A model generated the notes under the pieces. The model had not been told where the DNA came from and did no database searches. It was given only the letters and a program-made list of their open reading frames with translations. From contig JAUZTG010000048.1 in assembly GCA_030734395.1 (NCBI GenBank), forward strand, positions 682,001 to 746,000: a stretch of DNA of 64,000 nt, in the 5' to 3' direction. The DNA is from Sarocladium kiliense. Taxonomy: Eukaryota; Ascomycota; Sordariomycetes; Hypocreales; Sarocladiaceae. A program made the position numbers and the translations under genes. Shown here in pieces: positions 53,906 through 64,000 of the stretch. The first letter of the stretch is position 1. Every line of letters begins with the position of its first letter.

Positions 53906-55302
53906 GGCTACGAAATCGTCTGGTCCTGGGCTTTTGAGTTGCAATGTTAGGGAGATATGAGGCTGTGAAGGATGTGGTTTGGAGGGAGATGAGTCAAAAG
54001 TTGAGGTTGATGGAGGGGCAGTGAAACTGTGGCGGGGTCCTTGAGTACTTCTATGGCGGTAGCATTTAGGTGGCGGTAAAGGTACCGAATTCAGCAAGCT
54101 CTTATCTCAAAGATTAACAGCTGGGTCACACCGACTGACTGGTTATTCCATGCCAGTCCGATAGCGGAAGAAACAATATTGTGAGCTATGATATGAATTC
54201 CTGAACTTGAACGCGTCGAAGCAATTTCAGATTGTTTGCGGCCAGATTTAGTCTCAAGCTGAACAGTCACCACTTTTGAGGTCGGCTGTGTGGTATCATC
54301 GTCCATGCTGAGGATTTTACCAAGAGTAGAATTTTGGCAGACGGCACATTCAAAGCTTCAATGCGTAGCAAAAGCAAAAAGCCAAGTCCAGCTTCACTAG
54401 ATATAATGTCAACTTTAAATATCGTGTATGCTTTGAGACCATAGTCATCTCAGGCTTGTCCTCGGATGCTCGGTGTCTAGGGTAGCTGGGTAGCTGGGTT
54501 CATTGACGCGCTTTGACGCGTCCAAAGGATTTGCTAAGGTACCTTACTCAGCCCCCTTAAAGGTCTCGTTGCTATCACGATGCTGTAACTGCTTGGATCA
54601 TCCAACAAGATCCTTGATATGTATCCTGATAGAAAACGGATGTCTTCATTACGGCTCAAATGACTTCTCCATTCTGCTTCAGTCTGTAGACGGTGTTGTT
54701 CCAGAACTGCAATGCCTCTGTGATCCCCCCGGCGCCCCACTCCCCTGCAGCCCCATCTTTTTGAGACCAGGATCCAGCACAGAGGGAATGAAACAACGCC
54801 TTGACCGCCCTCTGTTTGACCTCGAACCCCGGCTGCGATGACTTCAGTCTGTCATTCTACTTTCTCGCTGTTCATCTGTGCCTGCCAACGCCAGTGACGG
54901 CTCATAACGCTTGGTCGTTGTATATACCTTCGTTTCCTGCTCTTCGCAGTCTTTCCTGTCCATCACTTGGCTCGTTGCCCGCGTTGTTTTTGTTTTGTTT
55001 ACGTTGCCTGCGCAAAGTCAACACCACGCCTTGTCCCACCCCGCAACAACGAGACCACGACTTCACGACAGCACACGCCTTGACCATCGAGATCACGCAT
55101 TAAGGCTGATATAAGCTGCAGTAAGAATCTGATACGCGGTATCAGAGTCACTCGCGCCCATCGACCCGGCCTAGTGGTCACTCACAACAACCCACTCCCG
55201 ATCATCGACCCCTCATCGCGACCGCTTTGCGACGATCTACGACGACAACCAGCCATAGAGGCGATGACACCGGCCTGAGAACAGGCCGCACTTGCCACCA
55301 CA
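53906..55302. other. divergent promoter region of GUS1 and BUD3
   Basis: About 1.4 kb. Holds a tandem GGTAGCTG duplication at about 54481-54497 followed by two copies of TTGACGCG ten bases apart (54503-54510, 54513-54520). The second forms ACGCGT at 54516-54521, the MluI cell-cycle box. The last 400 bases before BUD3 look like a pyrimidine-rich leader. No protein gene is supported. Confidence 0.4.
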
Positions 55303-58300
55303 ATGGTTCGCGTCACTGAGGAGCTCGCCCTCTCTCCGGAGCATGTTACCCTCTACCACGCCTCCGATCCCCTCCTCGGCCACCTGCCTATCCTCATCTT
55401 TCATGGCCCCTCGACTACAGCCAATTATACCTTGAACAGCTCAAGAGTTCAAATCCATGTACTATCTCCTGCAGGCATACAGTCTTTCCCGCGCATTACG
55501 ATCTCCCCGAATTCAGCATTCTATAATGTCGTCAACCACTTGCCTCGCGAATTCCAGGGCGATGAAGTCTACCGAGCGTTGGCCCTCGGCCTCTACAAGT
55601 ACTTCTCCGAACTTCCCGATGGCGTCAAGACATACCTCAAGAACCTATACCCTACCCGTGGCCGGAGACCTGGCAGCGGGCCGGCTCTCTTTGGTGAGCA
55701 GCACGCAGCCGAGATCGTCAGCACCATGGTCAAGAGCGAAAACACCGTAGATGTGGTCTCTGTTCTACAAGCTGCATTGCAGACCCAACACATGAGCAAT
55801 GTGGACATCGATTTTGTTCTGCCACCTGGTGCTATTGTACCTCTCCAGACAGACGACCTGGAGGAGGTACCTGATGACGAGGATGACATCCTGGACCCGA
55901 CCCTTCGACAATATGGAGGATACACCCCTCTTGTGAAACTCTTCGGAGAGCCAGTATTCCTGCCCACCAGTCGGTTACGGAGAGCTCCATCAAAGCCGAC
56001 TGCCCTGAATCGAAGCAAGTCATTCACGAAGGATCAGAAACTGGAGCTTCGCATGAAGATGTGTGAGCTGGTGGATACGGAAGAAAGATACGTACGAAAA
56101 ATAGGGGAGCTCGTGCGACATATCGCAGACGATTTCCGACAAGGTGCCCAGGAACGTGACTCTGCAAGTCTTAGCCCAAGCCAAGAGCAGGTGGAGAAGC
56201 TGTTTCCTCGATCAGCTGAACACATCCTACAGCTGAACACTGCGTTTCTGGAGGAAATGCGGAAAATTATGGAAGAGACTGAGGATGACGCTGCCTTGGA
56301 TATCGAGACCCCGACGATTGGAGGCCGTTTAGCTGTTCCAGCACGACCGAAGGATCCCAGCGGTGCTGTGGCAATGGCACGGTTGTTCCTCGAATGGTTC
56401 CCCAAATTCACAGAATGCTATCAGGACTACATCAGAGCCAGTCAGAACTTCCCATCATTGTTGACCTCCTTCTTGGATCCGCAGTCGAGCTTCCGACAGC
56501 GTGTGGCTCGGACGGGCGAGCAGACCTTGCGGTCTTGCCTCATCGAACCGGTACAAAGACTGCCACGCTATAGTTTGTTGATTGATCAAATCGTCACCTC
56601 TCTGCCGATGACACATCCCGCGCTCCAACTCATGCTCAAAGCAAGGGACATTATTACCAATATTTGCTCGATGGATGAGCCTTTGCCGGACAGGCCACAT
56701 GTTGCCAGTCGACTGCGGAATATGATCGAGTCGTGGCCATTGGAGCTCGAGCCACAAGGGAGACTTGTTGGTGCTGCCGACTTCGTCGAGCTTATGCCAC
56801 CCTTCCAATCTGACGTCAATCAGTCTGAGAGTGCAGGCATCTTCCTGTTGTTTTCCGACTGCGTGGTTATCCTGAAGAAATTGGGTGGACATATGACTGC
56901 CAAGGACTTGACTAGGGAGATCGATAAGCCATCGGCTGCTGGACTTCTGATATCTATGACGAATGCAGCTGGAGGGCAAGCCGCTTACGAGTTCGCGTTC
57001 ACGGGATGGCACAACCTTGCCGATGCTCGTTTCACCGAGTCTGCAGATGGTGCCCTGGTGTGGATGACCTCAACGCAGCCCATGAAGGGCGCACATGCAG
57101 GCGAGCATCGCATTAGCAAATCTGCCACAAGCCGATGCTTCGTCCTCTTCGGACATCTCGAGGGCAAAGCAGCAAAATGGGGCGAGGACATCGTCAAAGC
57201 CAGAGTGGAAGCCCGTTTCTCGGAAGTAGAGCGAGAAGACGCATGCTGGACCTTGCGTCATGTCAGAATGCCGGATAACAACCTCGGCCTGCATGCCGCG
57301 ATCTTCCAAGAAGGAGCTGATCAGCTAGTCGATGGACGACGCGAGCCAGCCCCTATTCGCGTGGTTGTCGACCATGAAAGGGGAACTAAAGGTGCACCTG
57401 TGGGACATTACGGAGTGGAAATTGTTGTCAACGTCAGTAGTGGTGATCTCAAGCGTGTGTCGATGGTCACAGCTGGCCTTCATGGGAAGCAGTACCAAGA
57501 CGATGTGGCAATCGAAGACTTCCTACCCACATTGTCCCGGAGAAGTAAGTCACCCAATATAACGCTCTGAGAGCAATTGATGCTGACTTCATTGCAGTCA
57601 TTCAACTGCTCAGCACGCAGTTCAATACTTCTAACCCTCAACTAATGGCTGCTATGGTGTCATACTATTCCAAAACGCTGCGGGCTTTACCCCTAACTAC
57701 CCGCGCCGAAAAGACTCGATCCTTCCTCGCAAGCTCCCCAGTCAAGCTTTTCTCCAGCTTCTGGTCAGGTGGATCGAGCAACAACACGCCAACGGCAACG
57801 GCTGATGCACAGCCCAAAGCGCACAAATCGACGCCGTCACTTCACCGCAGTAACAGCCAACACTCTATCTTCGGGTCTTTCAGAAGCAGAGATGACCGTA
57901 TTCCTGCGGATGAGATCCGCCCAGAGAACCCACTGGTCAGGTTAGAGCAGACCTTTACAGGATACGTTGCTGCGTTGCAATCTCGAAAGGGTGCCATCAT
58001 CGGCCGAATGTTGCTCAACCGGACGATGGCCGACGAACTTTCAGTCAACGATCTGTACAATCGATTGATCGAGAGCCCGTATGATTTCGAAGCTGCCAAT
58101 GAGCTGAGCACTGAGGCTATCTTCGTGGCATTTGAGAAATTCCTCAAGATCGCGTGGACTGAGCAAATGGGTCCAGTCATGACGCCTCAAGCGATGGACA
58201 CTTTGCAGGAGCGGGCCAACAAGAAGATGCCAGGTGACTTCGCAGACTTTGTGAACTATCTGTTTGGTGATATGGCACCGCAGAATCGCAGAGCCTTCAC

Positions 58301-59876
58301 GGCGCTGATCAAGCTCTTGGCTGATCTCCTCGATGGATGTGGCAACGACAGCGATAGAGGTGCGCTGACATTGGCATTCTCAGAGCTCCTTGTTACAGAC
58401 GGATCGGCACACAACTATATCAATCTTCTTGACAGACTTGTCGAGGATTGCGACCGGATCTTTGATGAACCTGGACTCAATCATAGCTTCAACCTGGGCA
58501 GCTCTGCCTACGAGTCAATCAGCTTGGCTATCCGGGGCGAGAAGTCACACACCGGCTCTGTGACGTCGAACACCTCATCATTAAGGCGGAAGTTTGGCCT
58601 CGGCACCCTCCTACGGCAAGATAGCAAGGAAGATCGACCATCAGTCTGGCGTACCTTGAGCAAGCACAGGAATCCGGCCACGGGCGAGCCTGCCAGCTTA
58701 TCCCGTGCAACAGTCTCACGCACCCGTTCAATTGACGACAACAGTCTTCCACGGAAGTTGACCAGACGGCCGGGGTCGCGCGACCGACCTCCTATTGCCG
58801 GCGCGTTTGATGATGGAACATCTTCACGACCAGCTAGTTCCCATCGCATGGAGTTCCCTCTTAACACGATCGGAGAGCCTGAGAATGAAGCCGCCTACGC
58901 TAAGACGCCAAAGAAGAAACGGCGGAGCTCCCTGTCAGATCTTAGAAGTCTCATGGCAGCCGCATCGCTCGGAGAACCCGAGGCTCTTCTTCAGCCGCTG
59001 CAGATCACAAAGCAGACGTCCGAGAAGTTCAATGCAAGCCCGAAACCGACGCCAGCCTCGAGGATACCCATTAGTCCCGGTGCCTCAGCTGGATTACGAT
59101 CACCCCGGCAGAAAGAAAACCTCGTAGACCCCTTCACAAGTACAGTCGCAACCACCAGCTCGGACTTGCCAAAGCCGGTCTCATCACCGACCAAGTCAGA
59201 GTCCCCAACCAAAGGTCACAGACATTCCAAGACATTGTCCACATCGCAAATACCTACGCTGAGACCTGCAGCTCGCCCTGGAACGTCAGGAGCGGACTCT
59301 CCCACACGGTCGGGGACCAGTCCAACGCGCTCAGGAACCCAAAAGTTGCGCTTGCAGTCACCGCAGAAGCTCCGCGAGAGATTGCAGACCGAGAAGAAAG
59401 CAGCAGATGAGGTCGATGCATCTCTTCGCTCTGAATTGTCAAAGATTGGCGAGGAGATGGCTAAGGTTAACAGCGCGAGTCTCTCCAGCTCTCAAAATGT
59501 CGATCTCCGTCGTCTCGCAGCCTCCGTCAAGTCCCTCGAGGACCGGATACCATCCCTGATGCGCGATATCGAGGCTAAGCAGACGAGTATCCAGCGCGAC
59601 ATGGAAACTACGCTGAAGGCTTCCGAAGCGAAAGTCAAGTCAATCGATCAGCTTTACAAAGAGGCCGTCGCAGAGAACGAGCTGCTGTATGAACGCTTCA
59701 ACGGGGAGCTGGGCAAGATTGTCAAGGCGTTGAAGGGCAAAGGGAAAGAGGACAAGGAAGAATTGATGACCAAGCTGAAGGAGCAGGGAGATGAGGCGGC
59801 GAGGATGAAGAAGGATAACGCCAGGCTGAAGAGGGAAATGGCGAGTTTGAAGGCGGCCTTAAAAGCGACGGAATAA
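55303..59876 (+). CDS. BUD3: Bud3-like RhoGEF for septation
   Basis: Two exons, 55303..57544 and 57598..59876, giving 1506 residues. Donor GTAAGT, branch CTGAC, acceptor TGCAG join as A|TC. The N-terminus (VTLYHASDPLLGHLPILIFHG in its parts, RVQIHVLSPAGIQSFPRITI) matches the filamentous fungal Bud3 start. A DH/RhoGEF domain spans about 243-460 (CELVDTEERYVRKIGELV, CLIEPVQRLPRYSLLI, ARDIITNI), and a PH-like region follows (about 480-620). The second half is low complexity with an embedded helical domain at about 870-1000 (NDLYNRLIESPYDFEAANEL, FADFVNYLFGDMAPQNRRAF) and a C-terminal coiled coil from about 1345 to 1506. In Neurospora and Aspergillus, BUD-3 activates Rho4 at forming septa. Naming rests on recalled family pattern; membership as a RhoGEF is certain. 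Confidence 0.8.
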
Positions 59877-60058
59877 GGCCCTAGGTTGGAGCACATTGAG
59901 TTACCTGTAAGGATGGTGGGAGGGACTGATTTAGCAATACTTGCGGAATTCTGAGGGTTTGCATCTGGGATACCCGGAGGGGACCAAGGCGTCAGGCTGT
60001 AAGTCATCCGCAGGAGGATTCATGAATTTTCGAATGACAAATTTTGCCAATGAACGTG

Positions 60059-60872
60059 TCACTTTGAATTCGATCGGGTATCATTGCTACTTGATCCCGA
60101 GACATCCTTCCCATCTTCTACCCAGCACTCGAAGAACAACGGCCCTGCTTGTACGGAACGTAGGGGTGTTGTGCTGTCGCCACCAAGAGACGAGCCTTGT
60201 CCTGCCGGGCTGCCTTGAGTGGGTGGTTGGAGGTCGGGTTGGGCTGGTATCCAGGCTTGAGGATGCTACGTGATGAGAGTTAGCAATTCTGAACTCAAAG
60301 TGGGGATTGAGTGTTGTTGTTGAATGAAGAAAGGCACCTACACCGATAGGAGCTGGGGCATCATCTCGCAACTCTACAGCAAGTGTGAAGGTACAGCCAG
60401 GAGGCAGAGTCGGTCTACTCTCCGCAGCATACGCCACCCTCCTCAATGCGCCCCTCAAAGCCTCCTGTACATCCGTCCAATTCACACCATCCTCCTGCTG
60501 CTGCAGCAGCAGGACTTCATCGTCCCCTTCCTCCCCACCACTCCATCCCTCCCTCGGAAAAGCCCCAAGATCAAACACCCAGCGCTCAACCACCCTCTTC
60601 GCAGCGTAGACCACAAACACCACCCTCTGGACCTCCCCTTTGCGGATCCGAACGGCGATGGAGGCGATGGCGTCGTTGATCCAGTCGCAGACGGCGGGGT
60701 GGCGGGATTGCGGGATGGGGAGGTTGTAGGCGCGGGTGAGGAGGAAGGTGGAGGGGGGATAGAGGGCGCGGTGGTGGAGGAGGGAGTGAATTGTGAGGGT
60801 GAGGAAAGTGGTGAAGGAGTTGAGGAGGCGGGAGGCTTGTTGAGAGGGGACTGGGATGGTTGATGTGTCCAT
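60059..60872 (-). CDS. REV7: HORMA domain protein Rev7 (MAD2L2-like)
   Basis: Two exons, 60872..60342 and 60265..60059, giving 245 residues. The ATG at 60872 opens STIPVPSQQASRLLNSF, then LTIHSLLHHRALYPPSTF. The core HORMA signature follows (QSRHPAVCDWINDAI, VQRVVFVVYAAKRVVERWVFDLGAFP, ALRGALRRVAYAAESRPTLP, TFTLAVELRDDAPAPIG). With donor GTAGGT and acceptor CACGTAG, the second exon reads HPQAWIPAQPDLQPP and TTPLRSVQAGPLFFECWVEDGKD, matching the family C-terminus. The unspliced frame also stays open, with an unrelated Arg-rich C-terminus, so frame-only annotation would be wrong. Rev7 bridges Rev3 and Rev1 in the translesion polymerase zeta. It converges on BUD3, 182 bases apart. Confidence 0.9.
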
Positions 60873-63341
60873 GGCGAGGGGATGTTGGGGAAGAGGGAAG
60901 GTAGAGGAGTGGGAGACGTGTTGGTCGTGACGAGGGTGAAGTTCACAATGGAGGGGTTGTCGCGATGATTGCGCGGGGTCACGTGATGGATGACAGCGGC
61001 AAAATTCTAAGGCAAACAGCATATGATTGAGTGTTCATTTAAGTGATGTAGCGCTTGAGATATTATTACAGTACTCAATGTATGGATTGGGAGAGTTCTG
61101 AAGTCTGCCAATGTCCAGGTTGGAGATGCATGGGTAGAAGCTATACCGAGTTTGGCTGCAAGGATCAGGCTTCATGTGAGAAAGAAAGTGTTGCTCAGGC
61201 CTTGTATGAAAGTGGAATGGAAACATCTCGCATGAGACAAGCTGTTTATCCTAGGAGCTAACCGCTTTCATTGGAAAGGGTAAGGCATATGTATGTAGGT
61301 TGAGCGATGGTGATGGGTATCGTCATTGCCCAGTCCAACGTCGCTTAAGCGAAAGGGACCTTACATGGGGCTGACCACGACGGCTGCATCTTAACCCATT
61401 GCATTTTTCTTACAAGCTTGTATGTAAACGTAGTAATATACCTAACTAAAGGAGAAAAAAATCAGGTCACCAGCAACTGAGACGGCTCCTTCAATTCGCT
61501 CAGGTAACCTCACTTCTCAGTGAGTCGTCGGTATACCGTAGTTTCAGGCACCAAGCCTCACAAGGTCGGCTAATGGTCAGGCTATCATGACGGCAACACG
61601 ACCGAAATCCAGGTGCGCTGATAGGCACGCTTTCAAGAACCGCCGCCTGATACAAGCCACTCGTCAGCGGCGCACTCAGCTCTGCCAGACTGTCGTCTCC
61701 TTGACAGCGCCCAGCCTCCATCTCAGAATAGAACACAGCCCTCGCGGCGTATCTCTGGGTTCCCGGGCCAAAGGTGTGGAGAAAGACCTCATATATATTC
61801 AATATGGGAGTCTTGGCCAAACTCGCGTAGTCCTCCACGTTGGGCGCCGCCCGACTGTGAGGCCCGCGTCATGACTCGAAAGTGGTCTTGAGAAGTGCGA
61901 TGCTGCGATTCCTCGTGGGGAAGGGTGAACTGCTGTAACGTCGCACATGCAGCCATGGCCTTGAACCATGGTTCGACCGAACGGCCTTGTGAATGGCAGG
62001 CAGACCGTGAATGCCAATAACCCGAAGATAGCTCCTCGCCGGACTTCTGGAAACGAGGCCAAGATGATTGACAGCCGTGAGATGACGGCATACTGCCCTC
62101 TGTATCTGGTGCAGGACTAGCGGATGACTTCACAGCTCCTTGCTCCCTTCACCAAGCGTATCGCATGACAGCTGTGCTCTGTCCATTTGAACTACACGAG
62201 CTTGGTTCTGTTCTCGTATATCCGACCGATTGCAAATTGCGTGCAGCTTGGATGACGCATCATTGATTAAATGCAACGCTTGTAATTTGAGCTTATTTCA
62301 GCGATCCGGCACGATGCGTGATTGAAAGACACAGAGGGACAAGCAGTATTCCGGCTGGCGCCAACTTTGTCTTCTCTAGCAATAACTACCAGGGATGTGG
62401 TTTAATAGAGAGACTCGGACTGGGCGATACTATTCACATAAGCCCATTGAAATCCCTGCATCGACGGGCTGCGTTCGATACGGAAAGGCACACCTCGTTG
62501 CTTCTGTGAAAAGCCTCCCACGTCAACCGTAGCAGTTATGTTCTGGTGGCAATACGGCTCCTCAACCGGCCACTGCTACTGGAGAAACCCATCAATCATG
62601 GTGAGGCACCGATAGTAAGCTCAGTAGCCGACCTGCGAAACGCAGCTAGCCAGACGAGATTCGCAACCCCCAGTTCGCTGGGGAGCTGAACCACTCCACG
62701 CTTCCGCGTGGCGAGGTTCCCTGCAGGACGGCTGAGGATGCAACCCATCTCTTCCCGCTTCGGGGACCCTGGTTCTCCCTAGATCCCGCGGCTGCCCTTG
62801 GATGTAAGCTACGCAGCTTTAATGGTTGGCGAAGCACACGGACAGACTCGGTGAACGCATCGTGCAGATACGCTGACGCCCTCCCACAAACGAGTCTGTT
62901 TTAGTCTCTTCACGACAAACTGCACTTCAGTTGGCATCCCTCTGAACACCTATGCAACACGGTCGAATGTTTCGTAACGTCACAGCGCGTGGTCATGGTC
63001 TGAGAACCTTGCTTGAAGCTCTTGCAAGGCTTCTACAGCTCGGAGATCGGCAAGATCAGGGCTTGAATCGAGTTAGTCTCCCAAGAGCTTGTTTGCCGCG
63101 TGGCTTGAGCAAGGCGGCCGATATCCACGTTTTGTGACTTTGCACCGTGGAAGAGTTGAGCGATTCAATTTGATGATCGGACAGATCGGCCAGACTGATC
63201 CTCTCTTATAGACGATCCTGGATGTATAAGTAAAGCGCACCATGGCCGTCTTCATGTCGAGCCACCGGCGATCACTGCAACCCTTCAATTGAACCAACAT
63301 TTGCCTATTTCAAAAAGTCTTCATTCAATATACAGCCGACG
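60873..63341. other. gene-poor 2.5-kb region between REV7 and the xylanase gene
   Basis: No supported protein gene. Open frames such as minus strand 61500..61838 begin at non-ATG codons and carry no recognised motif, though the first is rather long and could be an exon. A run of hairpins at 62633-62819 is described separately. The final 150 bases before 63342 look like the xylanase promoter and leader. Confidence 0.4.
62633..62819. other. cluster of perfect short hairpins; possible structured RNA or element fragment
   Basis: Within 190 bases I read these perfect stems: CTGCG-AAA-CGCAG at 62633-62645, CCCCAG-TTCG-CTGGGG at 62668-62683, CCACGC-TTCC-GCGTGG at 62696-62711, CCCG-CTT-CGGG at 62754-62764 and AAGCT-ACGC-AGCTT at 62806-62819. 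The second has a UUCG tetraloop. So many ideal stems in a short non-coding space suggest a folded RNA or a piece of a transposable element. I cannot name it; the strand is not determined. Confidence 0.4.
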
Positions 63342-64000
63342 ATGCATTCTCTCGTGTACGCAACCTTGAGTCTTGCTGCTAGTGTTGCTGCTGCACCTAG
63401 TAACTACGGACCGCACGTCCGTGAGGCCAATGACGTTGGTATTTCTCGGAGGCAAAATGATCCTGGCCCATTCACTACCCAGCTCTGGGGTAACGATAAC
63501 TCCAACTTTGAGTGGGATGGGCGCTCGGGTGGCGAGTATGCTGTGGTTTGGGATAATCCTTCGGGAGGAAACTTTGTTGTAGGCAAAGGCTACAAGGGCC
63601 AGGAGATGTGAGTGATGAAATGACTTAGTTCATTCTAATGGCTCAGTGTAACTGACAAGTGTATAAACACAACAGGCTATTCAACTACACCGGCAGTTTT
63701 GAAGTTGAAGCCAATGCCAATTCCTACCTGGGTCTCTATGGTTGGACCAAGGAGCCACTGGCCGAATACTACGTGATCGAGAACACCGGCATCCACCACC
63801 CAGCAGACAACCGTAACTCAACCTGCCACGGCTGGTTCGAGAGCGACGGTGCCACCTACGAAGTCTGGTCCAAATGGCGCATCAACGCCCCGTCCATCAT
63901 CGGCAACGCAGACTTCCAGCAGTACTGGTCTGTGCGGACCAAGCGTCATGTCGGAGGCACCATCAATACCGCGAGACACTTTGCCGCCTGGGTGGAGGCA
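63342..64000 (+). CDS. GH11 endo-1,4-beta-xylanase, cut by the window end
   Basis: Two exons visible, 63342..63607 and 63676..64000, 197 residues, with the 3' part beyond the window. The N-terminus MHSLVYATLSLAASVAAAPS is a signal peptide, followed by a short propeptide ending at a dibasic RR (36-37), as in many fungal GH11 enzymes. The intron has donor GTGAGT and acceptor ACAACAG. The catalytic domain begins near 45 with WDGRSGGEYAVVW. The strand with GNFVVGKGYKG, YLGLYGWTKEP and EYYVIEN gives the nucleophile Glu119. SIIGNADFQQYWSVRTKRHVGG is the matching thumb and fingers segment. The acid/base glutamate lies outside. Secreted; cleaves xylan backbones, so likely used in plant cell-wall breakdown. 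Confidence 0.92.

Noticed and set aside
46781..60872. RAD4, DCC1-like and REV7 as a genome-maintenance cluster
   Set aside because: They are separated by unrelated genes on mixed strands; chance grouping of housekeeping genes is the simpler reading.
61500..61838. 112-codon frame on the minus strand
   Set aside because: Starts at GTG, no motif recognised, and no convincing splice sites; kept only as a note in the gap entry.
1..64000. CRISPR arrays, operons or bacterial ribosome binding sites
   Set aside because: The window is eukaryotic with spliced genes, and no regularly spaced repeats are present.

Overview
The window is nuclear DNA of a filamentous ascomycete, most likely a dothideomycete (inferred from gene content and style; species not determined). 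Genes are dense on both strands. Introns are mostly 50-80 nt, start GTRNGT, carry a CTAAC or CTGAC branch site and end YAG. The families include a filamentous-type BUD3, BEM1 with SH3-SH3-PX-PB1, an asaB/CmcJ-like oxygenase, a fungal NLR, a DUF7580 protein and a GH11 xylanase. All exon joins below were read by hand from splice signals and reading phase; none has been checked against transcripts.

Left part (0.6-17.8 kb): LCP5 (U3 snoRNP), RPC37 (RNA polymerase III), PAT1 (decapping activator), a Mid2-like wall-sensor protein, the vacuolar TRP channel YVC1, a cytosolic S9 peptidase and a six-exon asaB/CmcJ-like oxygenase. A 73-residue putative small gene follows.

Immunity-like locus (18.9-26.0 kb): a 1384-residue NLR-type STAND protein (helical N-terminus, acuF-like zinc fingers, NB-ARC, TPR-like C-terminus) is transcribed divergently from a 572-residue DUF7580 protein across about 1 kb. 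This is the most interesting part of the window, because several fungal NLRs are encoded next to the effector they switch on.

Middle (27.1-46.4 kb): a degenerate mitochondrial-carrier-like protein, BEM1, a 2.6-kb non-coding but transcript-like stretch, THP3 and VPS36 (divergent), a CENP-B/pogo-type DNA-binding protein with a C-terminal C2H2 finger, an AYR1-like reductase, ATP19 and MTP18 (divergent, both mitochondrial), CUZ1 and a SnoaL-like protein.

Right part (46.8-64.0 kb): RAD4, a DCC1-like protein holding only the N-terminal module, a small coiled-coil gene broken by an in-frame TAA, cytosolic glutamyl-tRNA synthetase with an 8-nt exon, BUD3 (RhoGEF for septation) and REV7. A gene-poor 2.5 kb follows, holding a run of perfect short hairpins, and then a GH11 xylanase cut by the window edge. 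Most genes are ordinary housekeeping genes with no shared pathway. I found no convincing tRNA, rRNA, intact transposon or CRISPR array.
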